This document shows, piece after piece, positions 26,417-33,612 of a stretch of DNA of 48,474 nt (its first letter is position 1; each line of letters begins with the position of its first letter). The position numbers and the translations under genes are program-made. Under the pieces are notes generated by a model that was not told where the DNA came from, ran no database searches, and worked only from the letters and a program-made list of their open reading frames with translations. The DNA lies in assembly GCA_905198745.1 (NCBI GenBank), contig CAJKDU010000016.1, positions 1 to 48,474 on the forward strand. Reading direction: 5' to 3'. Source of the DNA: an uncultured Prevotella sp. (GTDB lineage Bacteria > Bacteroidota > Bacteroidia > Bacteroidales > Bacteroidaceae).

Positions 26417-26478
26417 TTAACGGCAGACTAACGGAACGTTAATGGCAGCTTAACCGATGTTTAACGGCAGACTAACGC
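26417..26478. repeat. Intergenic repeat cluster B (TTAAyGGCAGACTAACG units)
   Basis: Three related units stand in a row: TTAACGGCAGACTAACGG at 26417-26434, GTTAATGGCAGCTTAACC at 26438-26455 and TTTAACGGCAGACTAACGC at 26460-26478. Each can form a short GTTAA/TTAAC-type hairpin. The same unit is found at 36477-36514 and, more diverged, near 11685 and 48278. The 296-base gap here (26304-26599) holds only this cluster and the trmD terminator. Confidence 0.65.
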
Positions 26479-26526
26479 AACGCTGACAAGGCGGGCTGAA
26501 AGCCCTGGCTCTGCATCGTACATAAA

Positions 26527-26574
26527 AACAGCGGTTCCCCGACAGTCTTTTGTGGCTGTCGGGGAACCGCTGTT
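26527..26574 (-). terminator. Terminator after trmD
   Basis: A perfect 19-bp stem runs from AACAGCGGTTCCCCGACAG (26527-26545) to its complement (26556-26574). On the minus strand the tail is TTTATGTACG; on the plus strand it is CTGTTGG. It ends the leftward trmD transcript. Confidence 0.8.
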
Positions 26575-26599
26575 CTGTTGGTGTTACTTGTTTCCTGCC

Positions 26600-27283
26600 T
26601 TATTCCTTTCCTTTGAGCAGGTCTGGTCTGAGCCGTTTGGTGCGCTCGTAGCTCTGTTCAATCTCCCAGTCCTTGATTTTCGCCTCGTTCCCGCTGAGCA
26701 GAATGTCGGGCACCTTCCAACCTTTGTAGTCGGCAGGACGGGTGTAGATGGGGGCTGAGAGCATGTCGTCCTGGAAACAGTCGGAGAGGGCGCTTTGCTC
26801 GTCGCTGATCACGCCCGGCACCAGTCGTACGATGGCATCCGCCATGACGGCTGCGGGCAGTTCGCCACCTGTGAGCACATAGTCGCCGATGCTGATCTCG
26901 CGGGTGATGAGATGGTCTCGCACGCGCTGGTCGATGCCCTTGTAGTGGCCGCAGAGAATGATGATGTTTTCCTTCATCGACAGGTCGTTGGCCACGTGCT
27001 GGCTGAACTGTTCACCGTCGGGTGAGGTGAAGATTACCTCGTCGTAGTGGCGTTCGGCCTTGAGGGCGGAGATGCAGCGGTCTATGGGTTCGCACTGCAT
27101 AACCATTCCGGCGAAGCCTCCGTAGGGATAGTCGTCCACACGCCGCCACTTGTCGAGCGTGTAGTCGCGCAGGTTGTGCAGGTGTATTTCTGCCAGTCCT
27201 TTTTTCTGTGCGCGTGCCAGGATGGATTCGTTGATGAAGCCCTCAAGCATTTCGGGCAAAACTGTGATGATGTCTATTCTCAT
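26600..27283 (-). CDS. trmD: tRNA (guanine-37-N1)-methyltransferase
   Basis: The 227-residue SPOUT methyltransferase modifies G37 next to the anticodon and helps keep the reading frame. The knotted AdoMet site is seen in IILCGHYKGIDQRVRDHLI and SIGDYVLTGGELPA, and the N-terminus MRIDIITVLPEMLEGF is typical. The length matches the family. No rpsP, rimM or rplS lies beside it, so it has left the operon known from other phyla. The gene stands alone downstream of the M6 protease gene (56 bases apart). Confidence 0.96.
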   Translation of the reverse strand: MRIDIITVLPEMLEGFINESILARAQKKGLAEIHLHNLRDYTLDKWRRVDDYPYGGFAGMVMQCEPIDRCISALKAERHYDEVIFTSPDGEQFSQHVANDLSMKENIIILCGHYKGIDQRVRDHLITREISIGDYVLTGGELPAAVMADAIVRLVPGVISDEQSALSDCFQDDMLSAPIYTRPADYKGWKVPDILLSGNEAKIKDWEIEQSYERTKRLRPDLLKGKE

Positions 27284-27338
27284 TTCTTTCTTTTTCTTTT
27301 CTTGTCTTTTTGTTTTCAGGTAGTGTGGGGTGTTGTCT

Positions 27339-29192
27339 TTATTTCTTTATTTTCTTTCCCTTCCACACATAGATTCCCTTTGGCAACTGGTCGAAGTTGT
27401 AGCCGGCAAAAGTGCCGTAGAGAGTGTAGATGGCGTCGGACGGGTCGGTGACAGTCGGCGTGTGGCCGATGCCGCTTGCCACGTCGGCGTTGAAGTCAAA
27501 GCTCACGGTGCCGTCCGTATTCTCCGTGATGTTCTTCAGCGCCATGTTGGTCTTGCCGTTGGTAGAAGATGTGTAGAACAGGTAGTTGGGCAGTCTGAGG
27601 TCGTCATTGAGTTTGGTTATGCCGCTTTGGCTGCCCGAGCCGAAGGTGTCGCCCCGTTGCTCTTGAAGCAGCAGGTTGCTTGTCGTGGTGGCGGGGTTGT
27701 TCTGGTTGAGCATTCTTCCGTCGGCAGGCACTATCGCCACGCGAGGATGTCCGGCAGTGTTGTTCACCGTGTTGTTCTTGCTGTTGCCTGAGAGCACGGC
27801 AAAGATGTCGGCATCATATTCCACGTGGTAGGCGAGCAGGCCGTGGCCCAGATAGGTACTCTTGCAGTCCCATCCCTTGTTCTGCAGGTTCTCCACCACC
27901 ATGTATTCGTTGCTGTTCTTGGGGTTGCGCATGCGCAGAGCCTTGCCGCCGTCGGTGAAGCACTGCAACGAATAGGTGCCGCTCTGCGTGAGGTTGTCCA
28001 TCTGTTGCCATCCCATGAGTTCGCGCTCCAGGGCAGTGTAGGCTTTGGGCGTATAGCTGTTGTCCACAAAGTTGCCCAAGTCCATCAGGTCGTAGAATCC
28101 CATCGACTGGTTGTTGGCCACCTGCACGGATTCGCTGGCTTCGGTAGTGGTGTAGATGTCGGGCAGTCCGAGACAGTGGGAGAATTCGTGGCAGAAGGTG
28201 CCAATGCCGTTGATCCACATGGTAGGGTTCTCATGGGTGATGTCGTTGCCGCACATTTCGTTGTTCACTCCGTAGAGTACCACCCTTTTGCCGTTATAGG
28301 TGCCGCCGCTCATGGTGCCACTCTTGGGCCAGATGCAGCTGGACGAGTTGCCGCTCATGTTCTCGCCCCATCCTGCATAGATGATGTAGACGAGGTCCAC
28401 ATAGCCGTCGTTGTTCATGTCATACTTGGAGAAGTCCACACCGGCCTTGTTGGCCAGACTGCACACCTCGGGCACAAACTCGCTCATATTGTCCGTGCCT
28501 TCTCCCTTTCCATATACGGTGTAGCTCTCGCTGAGGGTGACAGGGCCGTAGATGTCGAACTGCGGATTGAATGCCCCTCCGCTCATGTCGGAGAAATACT
28601 GCTTCACGCTGCCGTGGTTTTTGCTCACCGTGCCATATTCAGGACTGATGCTGCCTGTAGCGTTGAGATACTGTTCGAAGATGGTCTTGGCGTCGAGCTG
28701 CGTCGTCTGTCCGTTGATGGTTTCGGTGGTATGGAAGGGCATGTCGGGAAATTGTGCCAGGATGACCAGCACCCGTGGACTGGACGATGCTTTCCAGGGA
28801 TAGCTCGCATACGAGCTCTTGACGCTTGAGGCGCGTGTCAGTACCTGTTCCCTTGCCTCGCTCTCACGCTTGGCGAGCAGGCTCTTGTCCTGGCTGGCTA
28901 TGGCCGTGCGTTCTGCCTCGCTGCGGCTTTCGGCGTTGTGGGCGATGACGGCAGAGGCATTGATTGTGCCGTCCGGCAGGATGGTTGCCACCATGTAGTC
29001 GGAACCTTGGCGTGCAAGCACCACACCGTCGGTGGTGGTGAAGTAGTGAAAGTGTTCGTCGCCGTGGCCCATGATGGTCAGTGTGGTGCCGTCGCTTTGC
29101 GCTACCTCCACGGGGAATGGCCATGCCTTGACTGCCCATGTGGCGTTCATGGAAGAGCAGGCAAGAAGAAGTGATAAGATGGCTTTCTTCAT
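27339..29192 (-). CDS. Secreted M6-family metalloprotease
   Basis: This 617-residue protein has a signal peptide (MKKAILSLLLACSSMNATWA), an N-terminal propeptide-like region, and an M6 (immune-inhibitor-A-like) domain. The zinc motif is FCHEFSHCLGLPD (His335), with NNDGYVDLVYIIYAGWGEN shortly before it. The C-terminus ends in GIYVWKGKKIKK, like a short type IX sorting tail. The frame opens at 29267 inside the previous gene; MKKAIL at 29192 is the signal-peptide start. It starts four bases after the EFR1 ferredoxin stop, so the two are cotranscribed. Confidence 0.93.
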   Translation of the reverse strand: MKKAILSLLLACSSMNATWAVKAWPFPVEVAQSDGTTLTIMGHGDEHFHYFTTTDGVVLARQGSDYMVATILPDGTINASAVIAHNAESRSEAERTAIASQDKSLLAKRESEAREQVLTRASSVKSSYASYPWKASSSPRVLVILAQFPDMPFHTTETINGQTTQLDAKTIFEQYLNATGSISPEYGTVSKNHGSVKQYFSDMSGGAFNPQFDIYGPVTLSESYTVYGKGEGTDNMSEFVPEVCSLANKAGVDFSKYDMNNDGYVDLVYIIYAGWGENMSGNSSSCIWPKSGTMSGGTYNGKRVVLYGVNNEMCGNDITHENPTMWINGIGTFCHEFSHCLGLPDIYTTTEASESVQVANNQSMGFYDLMDLGNFVDNSYTPKAYTALERELMGWQQMDNLTQSGTYSLQCFTDGGKALRMRNPKNSNEYMVVENLQNKGWDCKSTYLGHGLLAYHVEYDADIFAVLSGNSKNNTVNNTAGHPRVAIVPADGRMLNQNNPATTTSNLLLQEQRGDTFGSGSQSGITKLNDDLRLPNYLFYTSSTNGKTNMALKNITENTDGTVSFDFNADVASGIGHTPTVTDPSDAIYTLYGTFAGYNFDQLPKGIYVWKGKKIKK

Positions 29193-29196
29193 ATCG

Positions 29197-30000
29197 TTAC
29201 TTGTTTGTTTGTCGTTTCTTGTTTCTTTCAAAGTAGTATTGTCCCTTGTTGCGGGTTTGTCCGGCAAAAGAGATGGCGTGTGCCGGACAGTGGTGATAGC
29301 AACTCAGGCAGGTGAGGCAGCGTCCCGTGTGGAGCCATCGTGGCGTGTGGCCTTCTTGGCTGCACGAAATGTCGCCCACCGGACAAGCCTCTTCGCACTT
29401 CCGGCAATGAAGGCACCTCGAGGTGTCCACCCGGAAAAGGCGGTCGTTCACCCACCAGCGGTTGAACGCCATGGCCACGATGCCGCTCTTCAAGCCAGCC
29501 ATGCCGCCCGTGTCAAGCGGTGTGGCGGAACCTTCACGGTTCACGATGCGGGGAATGATGGCGTTGAGCCGCTGTTGGGACAGAGCTATCTTTTCGTGCT
29601 CGTGCTCAGGGGTGTCCACGTCCATGAACGGAAGTCCCACATAAGTCTCTGGCATGATGAGCGACCATGCGGCCTGGAGCCTGATTCCGTGCTGACAGAG
29701 GTCGCTCTGAAGAATGTCTATGGTGCGGCCAATGTCGTCGCCGGCCGTGCAGAGGGCATAGGCATAGTGGTGTTCGTCGGGATGTACAAGGCGCAGATGC
29801 TTGATAAACAGGCGGTAGAGCATGGGTGGCCGCCAGCAGTGTACGGGAAAGCAGAAACCTATGCGTTCCTCTTCAGCGAGCGCATAAACTTCCGTGGCGG
29901 CCTCGGGCTCGGCAATGTTGACAAGCCTTTCGCCTGTAGCTTCGGCTATCTGGCGGACAGCCCAGAGCGTGTTGCCTGTACAGGAAAGATAGAATATCAT
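29197..30000 (-). CDS. EFR1-family ferredoxin (flavodoxin-like plus 2[4Fe-4S])
   Basis: The 267-residue protein joins an N-terminal flavodoxin-like domain (MIFYLSCTGNTLWAVRQIAE; the FMN loop is in the first 15 residues) to a C-terminal pair of 4Fe-4S sites: CLHCRKCEEACPVGDIS and CLTCLSCYHHCPAHAI. It should carry electrons in an anaerobic redox reaction; the partner is unknown. The TAAATTTGC box at 30004-30012 (minus strand) places the transcript start almost on the ATG, so the mRNA may be leaderless. It forms an operon with the M6 protease gene. Confidence 0.92.
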   Translation of the reverse strand: MIFYLSCTGNTLWAVRQIAEATGERLVNIAEPEAATEVYALAEEERIGFCFPVHCWRPPMLYRLFIKHLRLVHPDEHHYAYALCTAGDDIGRTIDILQSDLCQHGIRLQAAWSLIMPETYVGLPFMDVDTPEHEHEKIALSQQRLNAIIPRIVNREGSATPLDTGGMAGLKSGIVAMAFNRWWVNDRLFRVDTSRCLHCRKCEEACPVGDISCSQEGHTPRWLHTGRCLTCLSCYHHCPAHAISFAGQTRNKGQYYFERNKKRQTNK

Positions 30001-30052
30001 GTTGCAAATTTACACAAATAAATCTGAAACCCTAAAAATATCTGCGGAAAAG

Positions 30053-30085
30053 TTTGTGGGGTTGCATGGAATGATGTAATTTTGC
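30053..30085 (+). promoter_or_regulatory. Promoter of the riboflavin synthase transcript
   Basis: TTTG (30053-30056), a 20-base spacer and TAATTTTGC (30077-30085) match the Bacteroidota consensus. The start near 30091 leaves a leader of about 240 nt before the ribE ATG, much longer than elsewhere in this window. Confidence 0.75.
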
Positions 30086-30109
30086 ACACCAAGAAAGGAG
30101 TAACCCCAT

Positions 30110-30286
30110 AGGTCGTACCAGTTCGATCGGGATACTCATCAAATAAATCAGAAAAACCGGGATGACTTCTCTTGCTGATGGCGGGCCACACCTTTCGGGG
30201 CAGCTGCAAAGCCGGTGGATTACAAAGGCGGAGAGCTCTCAATTCATGTATTGCTCGGAGTTTTCATCACATCATTGGTACGACCT
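30110..30286 (+). promoter_or_regulatory. Candidate structured leader RNA upstream of riboflavin synthase
   Basis: Two arms, AGGTCGTACCA (30110-30120) and TGGTACGACCT (30276-30286), form an 11-bp perfect helix closing about 155 nt, and the right arm runs into TTCTTTTTCTTTCC. Inside, ACCGG (30156-30160) can pair with CCGGT (30212-30216), and TTGC near 30172 with GCAA near 30205. The fragments CGGGGCAG and CCGGTGG recall the FMN riboswitch, but its diagnostic GGTGAAATTCC blocks are absent. It could be a variant riboswitch, an attenuator or a separate small RNA. Confidence 0.45.
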
Positions 30287-30332
30287 TTCTTTTTCTTTCC
30301 AAGTATCACAGAAAAACAATAAATCAAGAATT

Positions 30333-30938
30333 ATGTTCTCAGGCATCGTTGAAGAGATGGCGACTGTTGTCGGCATCCGCAAGTATCAGGAAAATATTGA
30401 TTTCACCCTTACCTGTTCGTTCACCGGCGAACTCAAGATTGACCAGAGCGTGGCACACAACGGGGTGTGCCTCACCGTGGTGGCCATCGACGGCGACCGC
30501 TACACTGTCACCGCCATGAAGGAAACGCTCGACCGCAGCAATCTCGGCTTGCTCCGCGAGGGCGACCATGTGAATGTGGAGCGTTCCATGATGATGAACG
30601 GCAGGCTCGACGGACATATCGTGCAGGGACATGTGGACTGCACGGCGCGTTGTGTGAAGATGGAGGATGCCGACGGCAGCACCTATTTCACCTTTGAGTA
30701 TGACTTTGACAAGGGCATGGCCAAGCGGGGCTATTTCACGGTAGACAAGGGCAGCGTGACGATTAACGGCGTTTCGCTCACCGTGTGCAACCCCACTACC
30801 CATTCTTTCCAGGTGGCCATCATTCCCTATACACGCGAGCACACTAACTTCTGCGACATTCGTGAGGGGTCGGTAGTCAACCTTGAGTTCGACATTCTCG
30901 GCAAGTATATAGCCCGGCTCACCGAACTGAACGGATAG
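30333..30938 (+). CDS. ribE: Riboflavin synthase, alpha chain
   Basis: The 201-residue enzyme dismutates two lumazine molecules to riboflavin. It has the internal two-fold repeat of the family: MFSGIVEEM, SVAHNGVCLTVVAI and GHVDCTARC in the first barrel, and FTVDKGSVTINGVSLTV in the second. The frame is open to 30162 inside the leader, but MFSGIVEE at 30333 is the conserved start. It is monocistronic, ended by a bidirectional terminator shared with thrC, and preceded by a long leader that may control it. Confidence 0.96.
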   Translation: MFSGIVEEMATVVGIRKYQENIDFTLTCSFTGELKIDQSVAHNGVCLTVVAIDGDRYTVTAMKETLDRSNLGLLREGDHVNVERSMMMNGRLDGHIVQGHVDCTARCVKMEDADGSTYFTFEYDFDKGMAKRGYFTVDKGSVTINGVSLTVCNPTTHSFQVAIIPYTREHTNFCDIREGSVVNLEFDILGKYIARLTELNG

Positions 30939-30963
30939 TCACCAAAGTGTGGCGACAACAAAA

Positions 30964-31002
30964 ATCCGCAACTTGTAATGTCTTCCATTACAGGTTGCGG
31001 AT
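30964..31002. terminator. Bidirectional terminator between ribE and thrC
   Basis: A 17-bp stem, ATCCGCAACTTGTAATG (30964-30980) with CATTACAGGTTGCGGAT (30986-31002), contains one mismatch and is followed by TTTTTTATT. On the minus strand TTTTTGTTG follows, so it serves both convergent genes. Confidence 0.9.
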
Positions 31003-31028
31003 TTTTTTATTGTCGTTTTTCCGGCTTT

Positions 31029-32330
31029 CTATTGCTTGAGCAGGAATGCCTTGAAGGAGGCAAAGTCCTTGCCCATCTCCACGCTCTGCTTGGTGCCCTT
31101 CATGAAGGCAGCTAACCGCTCGGGAATCTGCACCTCGGCACCGATAACAGGTTCCACGGTGTCTTTGAACTTGGCAGGATGTGCCGTCTCGCAGAACACG
31201 CCCGTTTCGCCGGCCTTGAGCCCCTCTTTCAGGGCTTCGTAGCCGCAGGCTCCGTGTGGGTCGAGCGTGTAGCCCGTGGCATCGTGGCACTCTTTCATGG
31301 CGTGGCGGATTTCTTCGTCGCTGAAGGTTGCACCGCTGATGAATGATGAAATCTTCTTGTGGTCGCCCTTGTAGAGGTCTATGATTCGGGCAAAGTTGCT
31401 CGGATCGCCCACGTCCATGGCGTTGGCTATGGTCTGCTTGCTGGGCTGCGGATGGTATTCGCCTGTCTGGAGATAGTTGTAGAAGATGTCGTTGGCGTTG
31501 TTGGCGGCTATGAAACGCTTGATGGGAAGTCCCATCTCGCAGCCGAAAAGGGCAGCGGTGATGTTGCCGAAGTTGCCGCTCGGCACGCACACCACAAGCT
31601 GGTCGGCCTTGCCCAGCTTCTTCATCTGTGCGTAGGCATAGAAGTAGTAGAACGCCTGGGGAAGGAAGCGTGCCACGTTGATGGAGTTGGCCGAGGTGAG
31701 CTTCATGTGGCGGTTCAGTTCCTCGTCCATGAAGGCCGACTTCACCAATGCCTGGCAGTCGTCGAACACGCCGTCCACCTCAATGGCAGTGATGTTCTGT
31801 CCCAGGGTGGTGAACTGACTTTCCTGAATCTTGCTCACCTTGCCTTTCGGATAAAGCACATACACGTGGATGCCTTCCACGCCGAGGAATCCGTTGGCCA
31901 CGGCAGAGCCTGTGTCGCCGCTGGTGGCAACCAGCACGTTTACTTCCTCCTTGCCTTCCTGGCGGATGAAGTATTGAAGCAACCGGGCCATGAACCTGGC
32001 GCCTACGTCCTTGAAGGCCAGTGTGGGGCCGTGGAAGAGTTCGAGCGAATAGATGTTGTCGGTCACTTTCACGGCAGGGTAGTCAAACTGCAGCGTGTCG
32101 TAGACAATGCGCTTCAGGTCGGCGGCTTCCACATCTTCTCCGAAGAAGGCGTCGGCCACGGTATAGGCTATTTCCTGGAACGACATCTTGTCTATGTTGT
32201 CGAAAAACTCTTGGGGAAGCTTCTTGATCTGTTCGGGCATATAGAGACCGCGGTCTTCTGCCAGTCCCTTCACCACAGCCTTGTGAAGGTCGGCTATAGG
32301 TGCTTTTTTGTTGGTTGAATAGTATTTCAT
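31029..32330 (-). CDS. thrC: Threonine synthase
   Basis: This 433-residue PLP enzyme converts O-phosphohomoserine to threonine. The PLP lysine is in LAFKDVGARFM (Lys107). ATSGDTGSAVANGF is the phosphate-binding loop, and CVPSGNFGNITAA is typical of the E. coli-type enzyme. The start MKYYSTNKKAPIADLHKAV fits the family. It is the last gene of the thrA–apgM–thrC operon, 20 bases after apgM. Confidence 0.97.
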   Translation of the reverse strand: MKYYSTNKKAPIADLHKAVVKGLAEDRGLYMPEQIKKLPQEFFDNIDKMSFQEIAYTVADAFFGEDVEAADLKRIVYDTLQFDYPAVKVTDNIYSLELFHGPTLAFKDVGARFMARLLQYFIRQEGKEEVNVLVATSGDTGSAVANGFLGVEGIHVYVLYPKGKVSKIQESQFTTLGQNITAIEVDGVFDDCQALVKSAFMDEELNRHMKLTSANSINVARFLPQAFYYFYAYAQMKKLGKADQLVVCVPSGNFGNITAALFGCEMGLPIKRFIAANNANDIFYNYLQTGEYHPQPSKQTIANAMDVGDPSNFARIIDLYKGDHKKISSFISGATFSDEEIRHAMKECHDATGYTLDPHGACGYEALKEGLKAGETGVFCETAHPAKFKDTVEPVIGAEVQIPERLAAFMKGTKQSVEMGKDFASFKAFLLKQ

Positions 32331-32350
32331 TTGGTAATGTTCTTTGTTTG

Positions 32351-33589
32351 TTAATCTATTGCCATGAAGGCGTTCATGAACTCTTGGAGCTGGAGCAGAC
32401 CGAAACTGCCGCTCACGCAGCTCACCTCATCGTATTGCTGCACGCTGTCGGGCTTGATGCCCGGATACCAGATGGCAAACGGCACGGGCTCCTTGACGTG
32501 GATACGCAGTTCCACAGGGGTGGGGTGGTCGGGCAGGACGGCTATGCACACGGGCTCGTCCCTGGTGCTCACCTCCTTGAAAATCGGTCCCACGAGCCGG
32601 CTATCCAGGTTCTCTATGGTCTTGAGTTTGAGTTCCAGGTCGCCGTCATGTCCTGCCTCGTCGCTTGCCTCCACGTGGAGATAGACAAAGTCGTCGGTCT
32701 TCAGGGCGTCGATAGCAGCCTGTGCCTTGCCCTCATAGTTGGTGTCGAAGAGTCCTGTAGCCCCCTCCACATTGATGTTCCGCAGGCCGGCATAGTGGCC
32801 GATGCCCTTGATGAGGTCTACTGCAGAGATGACGGCACCCCGCTTGATTTGCGGGTACATCTGTGTCAGTGTGAGCATGTGTGGCCGGTAGCCGCCTCCC
32901 CAAGGCCAAATCAGGTTGGCCATGCGCTCGCCTTTCTTGTGGCGCTCCACGTTGAACGGATGCGCTTCAAGCAGTTGCTGGCTCTTCAGTATGAGGTCGT
33001 TCATCAAGTCTGCCGTTTCCTGTGCGCTGAGATGTCCCTCTTCCTGGGGCGCGTCCTTCATGGGCTTGACGAGGAGCGGTTTCCATTCCTCTCCCGGATG
33101 GTCGTGGGGTGGGGCACATTCCACATACTTGCTGCCGCCCTTGATGATGAGCAGGTGGCGGTATTGTATGCCGGTGATGAACTTCACCCGGTCAGACCCG
33201 AGGTGCTCGTTGAGGTAGTCTATGAGCACACGGGCATCGGCAGTCTCAAGGTTGCCGCCATTGTGGGTGATGATGCGTCCGTCGTTCACGTTGATGATAT
33301 TGCACCGCATGGCAAGGTCGGTGGGTTCCATCTCGTAGCCTATGCTGGCCGCCTCGAGCGGTCCGCGTCCCTCATAGACTTCGTTCTGGTCGTAGCCCAT
33401 GATGGAACTGTTGGCCACCTCGCTGCCCGGGTGAAATCCGTCGGGCACGGTGATGAGTCGTCCTGTCTGTCCCTCTCGGGCCAACTTGTCCATGTTGGGA
33501 GTGTTTGCATACTGCAACAATGTCTTTCCGCCAAGGCGTTCCACGGCGTGGTCTGCCATGCCGTCGCCAAGAATGATGATGTGTTTCAT
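32351..33589 (-). CDS. ApgM-type 2,3-bisphosphoglycerate-independent phosphoglycerate mutase-like (probable homoserine kinase)
   Basis: The 412-residue protein belongs to the archaeal-type ApgM family of the alkaline phosphatase superfamily. Metal and nucleophile motifs are visible: IIILGDGMAD near the N-terminus, SEVANSSIMGYD (the nucleophile Ser), VEASDEAGHDGD and LPDHPTPVELRIH. Annotated as a phosphoglycerate mutase, it lies here between thrA and thrC, exactly where homoserine kinase (thrB) should be, and no thrB is present. In Bacteroidota this branch has been proposed to phosphorylate homoserine; that is inference from context. It lies 23 bases after thrA. Confidence 0.88.
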   Translation of the reverse strand: MKHIIILGDGMADHAVERLGGKTLLQYANTPNMDKLAREGQTGRLITVPDGFHPGSEVANSSIMGYDQNEVYEGRGPLEAASIGYEMEPTDLAMRCNIINVNDGRIITHNGGNLETADARVLIDYLNEHLGSDRVKFITGIQYRHLLIIKGGSKYVECAPPHDHPGEEWKPLLVKPMKDAPQEEGHLSAQETADLMNDLILKSQQLLEAHPFNVERHKKGERMANLIWPWGGGYRPHMLTLTQMYPQIKRGAVISAVDLIKGIGHYAGLRNINVEGATGLFDTNYEGKAQAAIDALKTDDFVYLHVEASDEAGHDGDLELKLKTIENLDSRLVGPIFKEVSTRDEPVCIAVLPDHPTPVELRIHVKEPVPFAIWYPGIKPDSVQQYDEVSCVSGSFGLLQLQEFMNAFMAID

Positions 33590-33612
33590 AATCTCTCTTT
33601 GTTTTGTGTTTG

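Noticed and set aside
30110..30140. tRNA fragment or att site (GTTCGATC resembles a T-loop)
   Set aside because: The flanking bases do not form a T stem, and no acceptor stem, anticodon arm or integrase is near.
30110..30290. 6S RNA
   Set aside because: Apart from the closing helix the two halves are not extensively complementary, so the rod shape expected of 6S RNA is missing.
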